From Himantopus leucocephalus (Eukaryota; Chordata; Aves; Charadriiformes; Recurvirostridae), in contig RSEF01000031.1 in NCBI GenBank assembly GCA_003993805.1, positions 27,009,616-27,073,615 on the forward strand: a stretch of 64,000 bases of DNA. Direction: 5' to 3'. A program made the position numbers and the translations under genes. Under the pieces are notes generated by a model. That model had not been told where the DNA came from. It worked only from the letters and a program-made list of their open reading frames with translations, and searched no databases. Position 1 is the stretch's first letter; every line of letters starts with the position of its first letter. This document shows, piece by piece, positions 36,524-48,367 of the stretch.

Positions 36524-36660
36524 CTCCATTTCTGCTTGGCAGGTCTCGGAGAGCTTGCAGCACAGTGCAATCCACATGGGGGAAAGGACTCCATGCCTCT
36601 GGCTGGTCTTTCCACAAGCTGCCACTCTCCAGTCTCTCAGCAGCAGCTTTTTCCAGTGGG
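36524..36660 (-). CDS. Candidate upstream coding exon of unidentified reverse-strand gene
   Basis: This 137-base block is clearly GC-richer than its surroundings. It is open in one phase for 45 codons, starting PLEKAAAERLESGS and ending ALRDLPSRNG, with one leading and one trailing base. The trailing G joins the leading GA of 35607-35644 to give a Gly codon, so phase fits. The donor is GAG then GTACTG (moderate). The acceptor ends CACCCAAG after a T-rich stretch (weak). A second phase is also open through the block, so the coding phase is not certain. No start codon lies in the chosen frame, so exons further upstream (coordinates above 36660) would be needed. I found none convincing. Confidence 0.25.
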
Positions 36661-36918
36661 CTTGGGTGACACACACATTTGCAATCAAAATAAACAAGGG
36701 CATTTGGTTTGAGCCTTCTACCAAGCACATGCCTTGCTGAGGAAAAACACCTATTTCATAGGTTGGGACTGTGCTATCTCTGCAGACTGGTACATGCTTG
36801 GCATTCTGCGTTCAAGTATTTTAGCCATGCAAAATGGTAGTGAGGTTGATCTATGTGGCTAAATGGAAGAAACAACACACAAGCAACTGTGAAAATTTAT
36901 TGGTGTTCTTTTTCCCAG

Positions 36919-37013
36919 ATGTTGCTGTCTATTTCCATGTGTTACTAAGAAGCTTACTAAATCTCTCTCTCTGTTTCTGCACTTGGACACCTGAACATGA
37001 AGATGCAGTGCTT
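36919..37013 (+). CDS. Candidate exon-like block on the forward strand
   Basis: A strong acceptor (GGTGTTCTTTTTCCCAG) and a strong GTAAGTCA donor bound 95 bases that are open in one phase. They encode 31 residues including VAVYFHVLLRSLLNL and TWTPEHEDAVL. The CT-rich middle makes part of the hydrophobic stretch a composition effect. No partner exon on this strand was found and no family is recognised. It lies on the strand opposite the better-supported candidate gene. Confidence 0.18.
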
Positions 37014-37264
37014 GTAAGTCACGCAGTGGGTGAGCTTAGAGACATGCATGGAAATAGTTCTGAAAGGTGAAGAATAAGCACAGCTCACCCTGTGTTTTCT
37101 GAAATAAAAGATTATACCAGCTCCCAGCACCAGATAAATGAAATTAGCCTTATATACACGGGATCCCTGTGTTGTTACTTCTGTTCAGCAGCCGTAAGAA
37201 ATTTCCTTGTTACTAGCTGGACAAGGTTTTGAATATAATAATAATAATAAAAAAAGAAACTGAA

Positions 37265-37664
37265 AAAAAGAATGGGTTTATAGCCTCTTTGAATCCTCCC
37301 ACAAAGTCCCTCTTCTCAGCCCACAGACTTCACTAAATCACCCCTCTTTTATCTCCTTCCACTGCCTCCCCTTGCTCTATGGTGTTTAGCATAAAATACT
37401 TTATTTTATTTTCAGAGCCCTTCACAGCCTCTGCACACCAGTTTTTCATCTCTCATTCTTTTATATGTCAGCTGTCCCCTCCACATCCATCACCCACTTG
37501 TTAGATTTTCAGAAGTCTTTGTGTTCTTTTTCATGCTGCCTCTCATAACTGAAAGTTGCATCCTGCCAATATTAAGAAATTAAGAACATGTCATCCTCTT
37601 TCAAATCTCTCCTTAAAACTCACTTTTCTCTACAAGACCTTGCCCGTGTGCTGGCCTATCATAC
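37265..37664. repeat. Probable ancient interspersed repeat, class uncertain
   Basis: This T/C-rich sequence contains GAGCCCTTCACAGCCTCTGC, TATGTCAGCTGTCCCCTCC, and CTCTCCTTAAAACTCACTTT followed by CTCTACAAGACCT. It resembles old vertebrate repeats with runs such as 'aagcccttcacaa...ctccttaaaactcactt', but I cannot name the family. No coding frame is preserved. The LTR at 37665 abuts it and may have inserted into it. Confidence 0.35.
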
Positions 37665-38227
37665 TGCTGTGGGTTAACCCCTGTAGGCAGCTAAACACCA
37701 CACAGCCTCTCACTCGCTATCCCACCTCACCCCAGTGGGATGAGGAAGGAGGAAGGGAAGAGTAAAATCAAGAAATGTTGTGGGTCAAGGTACAGTTTGT
37801 TTACTAAGTGAAGGAGAAGTGGAAGAAGAGAAAAAAGAAAAGAAAGCAAAACAAGTGATGCAAAGCAATCTCTCAGCACCTCCCATAGGTGGAGAGATGC
37901 CCTGAGAGCTTCCGAATAAAAGACGGCTAACTGTCCTAAAACCCCCTCTTTTCCCTTTTTATTGCTGAGCATGATATATGGCATGGAGTGTGCCTTTGGT
38001 TAGTTTAGGTCATCTGCCTGGTTGTGTTCCCTCCCAGCCTCTCGCACACTCCCAATCTATTCTGGGGAGGCAGAGAGAGAAACAGAGAAGGCTTTGACGA
38101 TGTGCAAATGCTGTGCAGGGAGAGCTAAAACATTATTGTGTCATCAGCATTGTCTTGGTCACAAATCTAAACGACAGCACCACGTGAGCTGCTGTGAAAA
38201 AAATTAACTCCGTCCCAGACAGACCCA
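37665..38227 (-). mobile_element. Endogenous retrovirus solo LTR, reverse orientation, degraded
   Basis: Read on the - strand, the block runs TG...CA and follows a widespread avian ERV LTR: a GGGACGGAGTTAATTTTTTT start, a middle segment with GAGGCTGGGAGGGAACACA, CCATATATCATGCTCAGCAA before a weakened TATA region, a GCATCACTTG segment, and an end close to GGTTAACCCACAGCA. The element carries many substitutions. No gag, pol or env sequence is recognisable on either side, so it is probably a solo LTR. The four bases ATAC occur immediately outside both ends (37661-37664 and 38230-38233), perhaps the remnant of a target-site duplication. Confidence 0.8.
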
Positions 38228-41200
38228 GTATACATTCTGACCATTGCTATCCACTTCTCCCTTTATGTCACCCATCTGTTGTAGTTTACTTTGTAGTTTG
38301 CAATAGAGCCTTTCAATTCACAACCTGGCAGGGTGGTATCCTGTTCCCCAAGACTCATTGATACCTCAAGGGGTACTGATAATCACCATAAAAACACAAA
38401 CATGACTAACAGATACCAACATTACATGAAGAAACTAATGTCTGTAAGCTTACAAACCCACCTCTGAAAAGAATAACCTTCAAAACTGCAAAATGACAAA
38501 ACTAGGCTCAAGGCATCCATTTATAATAATCATAATAGCAGACCTTTTCTTCCAGTTATGCTGGCAGCTTTAGACGACCATTTCTTAATCACGTGCTTCT
38601 TCCTTAAGTCTTCTGGCCAAGACCTACTAACTATCCTCCTGCCTGATTCTCCTTTTCCCTGAGGGACATACCTTCCTGCTCCTGACTTGTGTACCTGACC
38701 ACAGTAGCCAGCGGGAAAGCTTCTATCTGGCTAGCTTGAAGGCACGAAACACAGCACCAAGCAAATATTTTGTGATCCAGTTGGATTAAGGATTTGTGGG
38801 TTATTCAGTTCTAGCAAGCACCGTGAACCCCAGGAGTTAATTCAGCCTGTGGTCCAGATTTTCAGCTCCTCATGGCACAGACGGATTTGACAGCCCTACT
38901 GATAGGTTAACCAGCTCTGGTTCCCCGCTTCTCTCTTATGGTCATACTCTCTTTACTCCTCCATTCTTAGTCATAGTCTCTGTCAGTCTTCCCACGGAGG
39001 CTGATCTCATTTTATTATCTTTTCTTTGCTGAGAAGGAAACATTCACAAACACACAAATTGCTCTCCTGTGGTTGGATGAAATATGAAAAAACCTTATGA
39101 GAAGGTGTAAAGAGAAGTCCTTTGCAAGTGGCAGCAAACACTTGATAGCCAAACTGTGTAGTTCCTTGTGGAGAGTCCCTGGATGATTGCTTCCAGGCAA
39201 GCAATAGCAACCACCCCACCTCTCCTTCGTCTCTGCCCTCAGCTGTGGCTTTCTTCCATGCCAAGAGCTTAACTGCTCATTCAGTGCTCTGTGAACCACA
39301 TCGTCTTGTTCTTCCTGGGTTCCTTTGCTTCTAAATCCAGCAGAAACTCAACTTTTTTTTTTTTTTCAGAAGTGAGAAGTAATATACAGCACAGAAAAAT
39401 TCAATGCTGTCACTGATTATATGTGAGGAGTTAATTTTTCACTAACTTTAAGGAAAATTATAGGCAGCAAAACTAAAATTTCGAATGAAATCATTATCAT
39501 AATGGAGTTTCAAAAGGGTTAAAAAGCCTATCTGATTTTTACCTGCAGGTTTTTGGTATGTCATCTTTTTTGAAACAGGTACTATATCACACACCAGGGT
39601 CTGAAAAAATCACTGAAGGAACGAATGAGGTTATATATATTTTCCTCCATAGAAACAACCTCCTCTGAAAGATGGAGCTTATATATACAGTCATTTAGAT
39701 AAATTAAACTTCCAGTAATATTAGGCTGGAAAATAACTTGTCAATGTACTTGAAAGAAAATAGTCATTTATGACCATGTGGTCCGTTTGTTGTTCAAGAC
39801 CCCTCCTGAAGAGGTCTGATAAACCAGATTTAAGGTAAATGATGCAGTTTTAAAACCTGTATTTCCTTCTGCTGGCTTATTGTATACTTACGCATGTGAG
39901 ACTAACACCCCATTGAGGCTTACAGGTGCAGAAGTCAGTGTTTAGACTCTGTCCAGTGCTGTCTGTAACCTGCTCTTTGTTAAAAATTCTCTTTTGTGGT
40001 TTTGTTGTAACTTGAACATTAGAAGAGCTTTAGTTACCTTTTGTTGTAGTTTTCTGCTGGAAAAGCTGGCAAAGCAGGTATTTTTAATGTGTCATTTAAT
40101 TCGAAACTTTTAAAACCATTCAGTGAGCTAAACTGTAAAGCCCTCTTTCATTTCTTTTCATTATATTCCATTTAATTTGAGTCTATCAAGCCTTGCTTTC
40201 CTGGCAAAAGGGATATCCTGTGTATTGTATTTGCACAGTAAAATAGAAATACAGTTTATGAAAACACATACACTACTGATACATTTAAAAAACTTATTTC
40301 AGGATTTCTAGTCTAAAAAGAGAAGAACATAAAAAAAATTTAACAACAAGGACCACAGAAAAATAAAAGTATATTTATATTATATAATATTTATATTACT
40401 TTACCTCGCACTCCTTCTATCCAAATTGCATAGATGGCAGACAAAACCACTATTCTGGCTTTAGTTAGTCTTCAAGCCATGTTCCTATCATTTTATTAAT
40501 AAAAAAATAACTAAAGCAGTTCAGGACTGGGTGTTGTGCTGTGGCATTAAAAGGAGTACAGCAGCATGTCCTTGAACATTCATTCCCATGGTACCTAACT
40601 GCACTGAGAGGGTGGTAGCTTTTATTTTTCCACCTGAACATCCTCCACCACAAAAGATTCTAACTCGAAACAGAAAAAAATGGGTATTTAAGTTAAAGAT
40701 GGACGCAAACTTCACCCTGAAATTCAAATGGAAAAAAAAATCCTTGTAAGTTTATAAAAATTTGGTAAAGTGTTTCTGTATAGTCCAACTTTTTTAGCCT
40801 TTCTTTATTTTGACTAAGAACAACAATACCACAAAAAGGGTGACCCAGTGCACCTCTCTTCAGCCCAATATAAAATAATGATGGTAACAGTGTAAAAATA
40901 TCACAGAATAAATTTTTACTGTTATCTCTAGGTAGAAGACAACCAATGAACTCTATTTCCAAACTGTGAGCTGCTGAAACTTAGCGAATATTCACCTTTG
41001 TCAACAGACAGAATGACCTTGCAGCATCCACTGGTTTCAAGCACACCAAACAGGTACAACGGTCTGAACAGATTCTTCTTTCTTTAGATAAAAGAGATCT
41101 AGAAAGAAAAGACCTATACTAAGAGTTAAAACTATAAGTTTATTTAGCTTTTCATTCATTTCTAGAAGGAAATCAGGTTTCACCAGATTTCCTATTAACA

Positions 41201-43843
41201 CTGCTGAAAAAGGAGCAAAACCATTGTCAGCTGGTGCCTGTACAGAGTTTTATCTGTATACCCATACAAACACACACACTTTTGGGAATAATTGGTTGTT
41301 CAATAAGTGAAAGAATATCTGTTTTCAGACTCCTTTCTACAGAGGAAAAATTAAATTTAAAAAGCACACAACACAAACATTTTCTTACAAGGACATGGAG
41401 TACAATAATAACCAAAAAAATAAATGGTTTTCCTGTAAGTAAGATACTTCTCATATTAAGAAAAACTCACAAGCTTACCCTTCTCTCTCCTTCTTTTATT
41501 TACCTTTTCAGTGGTTCTTGCTGCTTTTTACAGAAAACTCTTAGTTCAAATGAATTTTCAACTCTCCGTGCTCCCTTCAGAGCTGAATTTGTGACATCTT
41601 TCATTTCAGTGGCGGGAGAATATGATATCAAGAGGAGTACACAACTGCAAATTCATTGCAACTGTAAACCTATCAAAAAGCTCAGCTTAAACTAAACTGT
41701 AAGGCTGAATAACCTTGGTCAGAGGAAGAAGGAGAAGAGAAAGGAGGCCTGGAGGTTGATGGTTTCTGTATAAACCCAGAACCTGTGGCTGAAACACATC
41801 TTTGGAAAAGAAGCTGGGTGGCAAGAAAGAAACAGCAGATTTCAATAGCAGTGAGGATATATCTTTTTCCGTGTTTTCTCTCTCAGAGCTATGTCTCAGT
41901 GTGAAAATGCAGCTCTCAATAACGCTTCCTTTTTGTCATTCTCTATTGCCGTAAATGTTCTGTACTTAGATAAGGAAGAGAGCTCGTGGATTTTTTTCCC
42001 CTCTCTCATTTAAATAGGTCATTGTCTGCAAACCTGGCTGGGACTATTCTTACTCCAGGATGCAGGTGGCACCATCTGTCTCTAGAAGCTATGTGCCAGA
42101 CGATTCTGGCTTTGCTTTGTATGTGAATTTTTTTCCTGCATAAAATTGCCATATGCAGACCATGTGAAACTGACTCTGCCCAAAACACACAGTTGCAAAT
42201 GCATGAAATATACAAAATAACAAAGACTTCAAGGATTTCTTTTATTTCAACAGCATACAAAATGCAAATTTCTATTTGATTTTTTCTCTTGAAGTATCTC
42301 AATCAGAGTTAAAAATGATGTCCTAAATCCCTAAGGCAATATGTGGGTCTTAGAGGGGTTTTGTTTTCCTGAAGAACACAGACATTGTCTGCCCTGTATC
42401 TCCTTCTAGGTAGCCTGAGAATAAAACCTCTCTCCTGTGACCACGGGGCAGATAAGACAAAACAACGTGGCATTCACCTTCTGTACCTGCACTGCCAAGG
42501 TCTTGGGCATGAGCCTCTTACTTGCCCCAGACATTCAGACCAGGACCATTCTAGAGCAGGAGGCTTATCCTCCGATAATAAATCAGTTTGGTTTGGGTGC
42601 TGAATATGATGAACCTACTATCCTACAGAAAGCCAATTTGGCCACTCCCTCAGAGAAGCAGGGCCCTGATGGCTTCTGAGGTCCTGTTCCCAGATGTCTT
42701 TCCTATTAACTGTAGCTCCTGAACTGGTCTTCCCTGCAGAACCTGTGCCTCCACATTTGCCCAGCGACTTGGAGTGGAGGATTCACAGAACTCTGCCTTT
42801 TCACAAGAAAATAACAGAAACCAGACTGTAACTTCTGTCTTAAAATCAGCCCACCAAGCTGGAGATGTCTAATAATAAAGCTCCCTATTTGTCAGAATAC
42901 CCATTTTTATGGGAAACTTAATAGACAGGGCATCAGAGTGGTAAAAGTATTTACTGCTGAAGGTGCTTACTGATAAATAAAGCAGGTCTGAGCTCAGTTA
43001 CATCCTGTGACTCCACTGAAGTCAACTGAAATTAGTCACTGGGCAACACAACAGAGCTCCGCTTGGATTAAACTCTCAGTTACATGCATGCAACCCCAGT
43101 GGATTCAGTGGAGATGCAAAGACATATATGATGGCAAAACTTGGCTTGTTGCTATATATCAGGATGCAGGTGGCACCATATGCAATGGGTTTCCAGTCAC
43201 TTTGCAGATGTTCACAGCTGTCTGAAAGCAGAGAAAAAACTCACATAGTTAATTCACATTTGGGCAGCGGTCTGTTTGAGAAAAAAGTACATTTTCTTGC
43301 TTTTTTGGTTTGCTGATGTTACTTGTCACTTTGAAGTTTGCTGCTATTGCTGGAGAGAAAAAAGGGGAAAAAAACCCCCCTACATGATTCATGTATTTAT
43401 TGATTCCAGGACAAAAATGAAGGGACGGACATTTATCCGGATTTTATATAGTATACACAAACATCTTCAACGTACAGGTTGGTTAATGTTACTTACTGTC
43501 TGTTTTTCCACTCAACATCATTGTTTTTGTTCCAAGAGTCCTTTAATCTAATCTATTTATCTATGCAGGTTTAAAAGCTTGCACTCAGCATGTATTTTGG
43601 AACGTCAGAAATGTATATCATTGTTTCATAGGAAACCTAAATAACTTTGTTGTGATAAAGGACATGGGAGAGAGCAGTTCTTAAATGTAAACAATTGTGA
43701 TTTTATCCTTTGGAAAATCCGAGGGAAGCTGTGTTTGTTGACAGCAAAGTTTGTTACTCTAACTAGCATGAGCAATTTTCTGATCTCCACTGATCTCAGT
43801 TCCTTTTCTTTTTTCCTTCCCTTGCTCTGTCTTTTCCCACCAG
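38228..43843. other. Non-coding DNA, no convincing gene
   Basis: A 153-aa + frame at 41234-41695 contains a strong acceptor-like tract ending at about 41513, but no recognised motif and no partner exons. Reverse-strand frames around 40.4-40.96 kb also have splice-like ends without mutual phase support. AT-rich tracts occur near 40370-40400. Confidence 0.45.
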
Positions 43844-43942
43844 GTGTATGTTCAAGCAGCTACAGATAATAAAATGACCACCATCTCTGTGACATATTCC
43901 CATTTGAAGCGTAGCTTTTTCAACTATATTGCCACAGTTTGA
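43844..43942 (+). CDS. Candidate terminal exon, unidentified
   Basis: An exceptionally long pyrimidine tract (about 43803-43838) ends in CACCAG. In the zero phase it is followed by 32 codons (VYVQAATDNKMTTISV, then HLKRSFFNYIATV) and a TGA. The other two phases close within about 10 codons. There is no donor, so it would have to be a last exon. No polyadenylation signal is obvious nearby and no upstream exon was found. Strong acceptors followed by about 30 open codons turn up several times in this window by chance. Confidence 0.2.
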   Translation: MYVQAATDNKMTTISVTYSHLKRSFFNYIATV

Positions 43943-44049
43943 CATCGCAGATTTGATTGACTTTTTTGGCAGATCTTGCTCATTCGAACTGGTCTACAAA
44001 CTCTTCCCAGTCATACAGATTATGTTACAGCATTTCCAGTGAGGATTAA

Positions 44050-44415
44050 AAAGCACGGCCAGTCCTCCGCTAAGTAACGTGCAGAAAGCCAAATCTGAGC
44101 ACCTCAAGCAGGGCTTCAGGAAGAACGGGGCTGTTACGCCGTTGCCCACAGACGCTACCTAGGCTCAGAGGAGATTTTGGTGTTTCTCTCTTGCGAACAG
44201 CGAAGGCTCACTGCCACCTGTGGGCAGCGACTAGCATCAGCACATAGCGCGATCCCGCAACAAGTCGGAGCCAGGAGGTCACTAGCTGCGATGGCTCTTG
44301 CTGGTTAAAGACCCTCTGTCACTAAAGGAGCTGCAGAGCCACCCATCTGCAAAAGCAGTGGGCTGCGGTGCCTGACCTCCAGATCGCTGTCTTCAAACCA
44401 AGCCACCGGGCGCTA
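44050..44415. promoter_or_regulatory. Small CpG-enriched block, possible orphan CpG island
   Basis: By hand count about 19 CpGs fall in roughly 365 bases. GC is a little over half, in a window where CpG is otherwise scarce. Observed/expected CpG is probably about 0.7, which would meet loose CpG-island criteria. No gene start is apparent on either side. It could be a promoter of an unannotated transcript, an enhancer, or a remnant. Confidence 0.4.
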
Positions 44416-44929
44416 CACTTTAGCTTCCAAGGGGCTGGTCTCCTGGGGGCTGTGTTAGGCTAAGGATGAGCAAGAGCTCTGATCTATGGTCTCTTTCGGT
44501 GGATGAAGCCTTTGTGATGGCTCTGTCCAATTGGAGTCCCATAAGGGATCACCACAGGTGTCCCTTCTCTCTACCCGGATGCTGTTTTCTCTGGACTTGG
44601 AAAAAGTTGGTGATACTGGAGACTTCACCATCTCTGTTAGACTGGATTGAAATTCTTAATGCTTGAAACATTATTAGTGGTGAACAGGATGGACAAATAG
44701 AAACAGACAGCAGTTCTAGTCTCACAAGACTTATTTTCTTCAGAAACCTGGGTTAAAACCTGGAGTTTACAATTTAAAGTTATCCCTAAAATCAGTCCTC
44801 TGGATTCAATCCAGAACTTGATTGATAGACAACAAATCTTCTGTTGAATCATATGTTTCTGGAAGGGCAAATCTGTTGACCTAATTTCCTATGGTGTTTT
44901 GTAGGGGAAAAATCAGTCAATATAATTTT

Positions 44930-45045
44930 CACAGAATCGTGGAATATCTCAAGTTGGAAGGGACCCATAAGGATCATCGAGTCCAACTCCCTGCTCATCA
45001 CAGGGCTATGTAAAACTAAAACTATGTGACTGAATGCTCTAAGGA
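44930..45045 (-). mobile_element. CR1 LINE 3' end, short, reverse
   Basis: On the + strand it opens with CACAGAATCGTGGAATAT (a degraded tail), then AAGTTGGAAGGGACCCATAA, GGATCATCGAGTCCAACTCC and a fading match to about 45045. Only the last ~115 bases of CR1 are present. The TTGGAAGGGACCCA... variant is typical of a CR1 subfamily different from the 57520 copy. Confidence 0.9.
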
Positions 45046-48000
45046 AGCAATTCTGTGGAATTACAAATTATTGGCTTGACCCTAACTCATTTTTAATGTG
45101 AAGTGCCATCAGGGAAATAAAAAAAAAAAAAACTATTTAAAAAGAAAACATGTAGCTAAGGAATAGCCTGCATTTTTAAAATTCGTAAACTGTTCGCAAC
45201 ATAAGAAATACGTAAAGTAAACAACAGTAAGCATATATACTGGAGCTCAGATTTGTTCTGTATGTACTATTTTATAACTATATCTTGTGAGAATTTACAT
45301 TTGTTTGCATTTGTGAACTCACCTGTAAATTTGTGTACCCCTGAACCGGTAAAGACAGAGCAGAGTATCTGAGCAGCATCCAGCCACACAGAAAAGACAC
45401 ACTGAAGTCTGTATGTGCCCAAAAGGGTGTAATTCTCTCCACTGTGCCTCCACTGACTGAGAGTTTGCCTAGAAGATGACTCTTTACACTTAAAATACTC
45501 ATTAGTATCTCACTGCATTAGGGGCTTTCCTTTCGTTGACCCCCATTTCATACCACTGCTCAGCCGCAACCGGGCAGTGTAGGGTTTGGGAACTGCACTT
45601 CTAGAAAGCCCTTGAGCGAGACGCGCGGCGCAGAGTGGCACATTGCACAACACTGATCAGTTAAGAGCTTAGGCACCGACTGCAATGGAGTCCGGCCAGA
45701 CTTCTTGGCTCTGAGTGAGTTGCCAAACACCACAATAGGTATGTGATCTTATCTTCTTAATAGTGTGTAAAAAACTTAGCACAATTTGGACACAGTATAA
45801 ATATTGTTGACAGTGTTCTTTAACAAAATTATTCATAGCAGCTTAGTTCCAGCTGCTCAGCTCCTGCTGTGTCTCTTTCTTAATAATACTTCTATAATAA
45901 ATATTTACAATGCATTACCTGTTTTCCCAAAAGGTACAAAGATTTGTTTATGAATACTTCTTTCAGAAAAATTAGCATTTTTTTGTATATTTCCAAACTT
46001 ATCATAATTTATTATGGTTTTGGCAATATCTGAGATGGCTGTACATAAAAGGATTTAGGACATCTGTTAATCCTAGGATATTTAATTAAATATTACTATA
46101 TAAACATAACATCTTACCAAATATTTACATGTTGAGTAATGTGGAAATATGAAATTTCATTTTATACCTACTCTTGTGAAGACTGATATTTTCATCAGTG
46201 CTCATGAAACTGCGCCAGAGTAAAATACATTTCAGCTTTTCCAACAGCACATACAGGATGAGCCATAAAAATAGCAGACTCCTCTAATCTAGAGAAAAGT
46301 ACACATGTGGATGCTTGTGTGCCGTATACAAGTCTGTTTAAAAGGAGTTAGATAATGGAATAAGACTTATCAAGGATTATCTAACATGAAGATGCTACCT
46401 CTGGCTCTGAAGCCTGTGAGCTGCAGGTATGTGGAAGCTGGAGGATCATGCTGGATGTTATCACTGCATGACTGTGGTTTTTTCCTTTTTAGTCTTCCCT
46501 AGGCCTCCAATGTTGATCTCCATGAGACAGAAAACATGGCTAAATTGACTTTTTCCTGCCATACTACAACTATTCTTATCTTAAGCTTGTAGGAGAGAGC
46601 ATTATGTGACCTGAGAGAAATTTATTCTTTTTATGGGGCAACAGTTTCCTCCGGCTTCCTGTCTCTGCCACTTCCCAGGCTGGAAAGGGGCTGGGGCAGC
46701 AGCGGCACTGTGGACAGGCACACAGTTTTGAAGCAGAAAAAAGCTTGTGGAGTGAATGCTTTGAAGTGGAGCAGATGGACCACAGCAATGTATTGCTCTG
46801 CTCACGCAGTCCCAGCTTGATCCTACCTAATTTTATTGCTGTTTCCTTGTTAGTGTAACTGTTATATATGTCTTTCAGCAACCGATGGAGAGAACTGTCG
46901 GTAGGAAAGCAAGCTGAATCCCGTCTGCCTATCTCAACCCAGCTTGTATTTGCTGTCTGCTGCCTAGAGATCCAGCTGCTTGCTTTTCCTTGCAGCTGGA
47001 AAAAGTGGTTTTCCTCATTAGAAAACCATGGTTAATGAGATGTCTTAAGAAGCGGTTCTGCGTTCAAAGCTTGCTGTACATTCATTCCCAGTACAAGGGC
47101 AAATATTTCTGTTCTGCCTATATAGGCTCTTACACACCTCTGAATACTGCAGTATTCAGGAAAGCTGTGTTACGCTACTTATGCCAAAGAAAGACCACAG
47201 TGAAGAAGAGGGGTCCCGGCAGTGCACCTCTGAAGAGAAATTTCCTCTGGCCTGTAGTCAGTTCCCAAGCAAATACAGAAGTTGTGCAGCTGCATTTCAT
47301 GCCATTTCCATCGCATGCCAATTTCCATTTCTCCTCTTCCCTGAATATTTAGCAAACACATATCTGCATTTATGTATTTGCCTTTCCTCTAGCACTGTTG
47401 TGTATGAGGCCTGGCAAGATAACAAATGCAAATATAAGGCTCGTAACAGCTGCTTCCTCCTCATACACCTGCAGACAGGGACAGCACTCCCCCATTTTAA
47501 GGATGCAAGGTCCTCACACTGCTTCTGCTGGAAGCAAAGGGATATTCCAGTACCACCATCATTTCATTTAACTTCAGACTTCAGGGCTTTTATCAACACA
47601 TCACTGTGTGGGTACAGAATAGCATACTCCTTATATTCCTTATGCTTAAGCTCTTCATGCTTATGGTTATCCTTCTACTCCTTGTGCTTGTACTCTTGGT
47701 AGGTTTCCTTTGCCTTCTTCATTTTGGAGTACTTGTGCTCTGAAATGGCTGGAGTCGCTCTTTGCCCTCCTAAAAATCAATGTAGAAAATACATTCTGGA
47801 CCTGTGATCTAAGTTTAATAACTGTTGGATACCGAAGATCATAGACCAAAGGGAGACATTGGTACCTTTTCTCCAGCCATGAAGCATTATCAGATTTAGG
47901 CCTGAAGGAGAAAGTATAAAGCAGATAACGAGAGATGTAAAGAAGAGAGCTATGGGGAGACAAGAAGTCTTTTATCTACCTTGTATGCTGTCTTTTATGA

Positions 48001-48367
48001 TTAAAGCCATCAAAAGGAGTTCCTTATCGAACGCTTGTGCTGGGAAACACAGATACAAAGAAAGAATGGCCCTGATGCTAAGACAGATGATGAGGAGCTC
48101 CATGGCTCTGCTTCACAGTGGATTTGGTACCATGGTGAGATGTGCTGAGGGTGAGGGTGGATAGCTCAGGCAGTGGGAAAAAGCATGTCACTACAAGTGG
48201 TTTGCACAGGCAAAATCATCTTTACTGTGCCTCTGGAGGTGCTTCCTGTAAGAGATTAATATAGACTGCATGTAATGTATTGCAAAATGAATGAATTTGT
48301 CTCCCAAATGTTGCCAGTCACAGGTTCCCCAGCCTTGGCCTGATTCAGTGAAGCTCATGTACTTTTC
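45046..48367. other. Non-coding DNA with small CpG cluster
   Basis: A second small CpG cluster lies at about 45550-45700, including GAGACGCGCGGCGCAGAG near 45617. The 173-aa + frame at 47181-47702 is Ser/Leu/Cys-rich with no domain, and its C-terminal repeat-like end comes from a T/C-rich tract. No gene is recognised. Confidence 0.45.

Noticed and set aside
41234..41695. 153-aa forward frame with a strong acceptor inside
   Set aside because: No donor, no partner exon and no recognised residues. Several similar acceptor-plus-short-frame cases occur by chance here.
47181..47702. 173-aa forward frame, one of the longest in the window
   Set aside because: No domain, Ser/Leu/Cys bias and a repetitive T/C-rich end. 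No paired splice sites were found.
48155..48225. tRNA-like stretch containing GGATAGCTCAGGCAGTGG
   Set aside because: It resembles a tRNA A box, but no convincing B box, acceptor stem or anticodon arm could be folded from the following bases.
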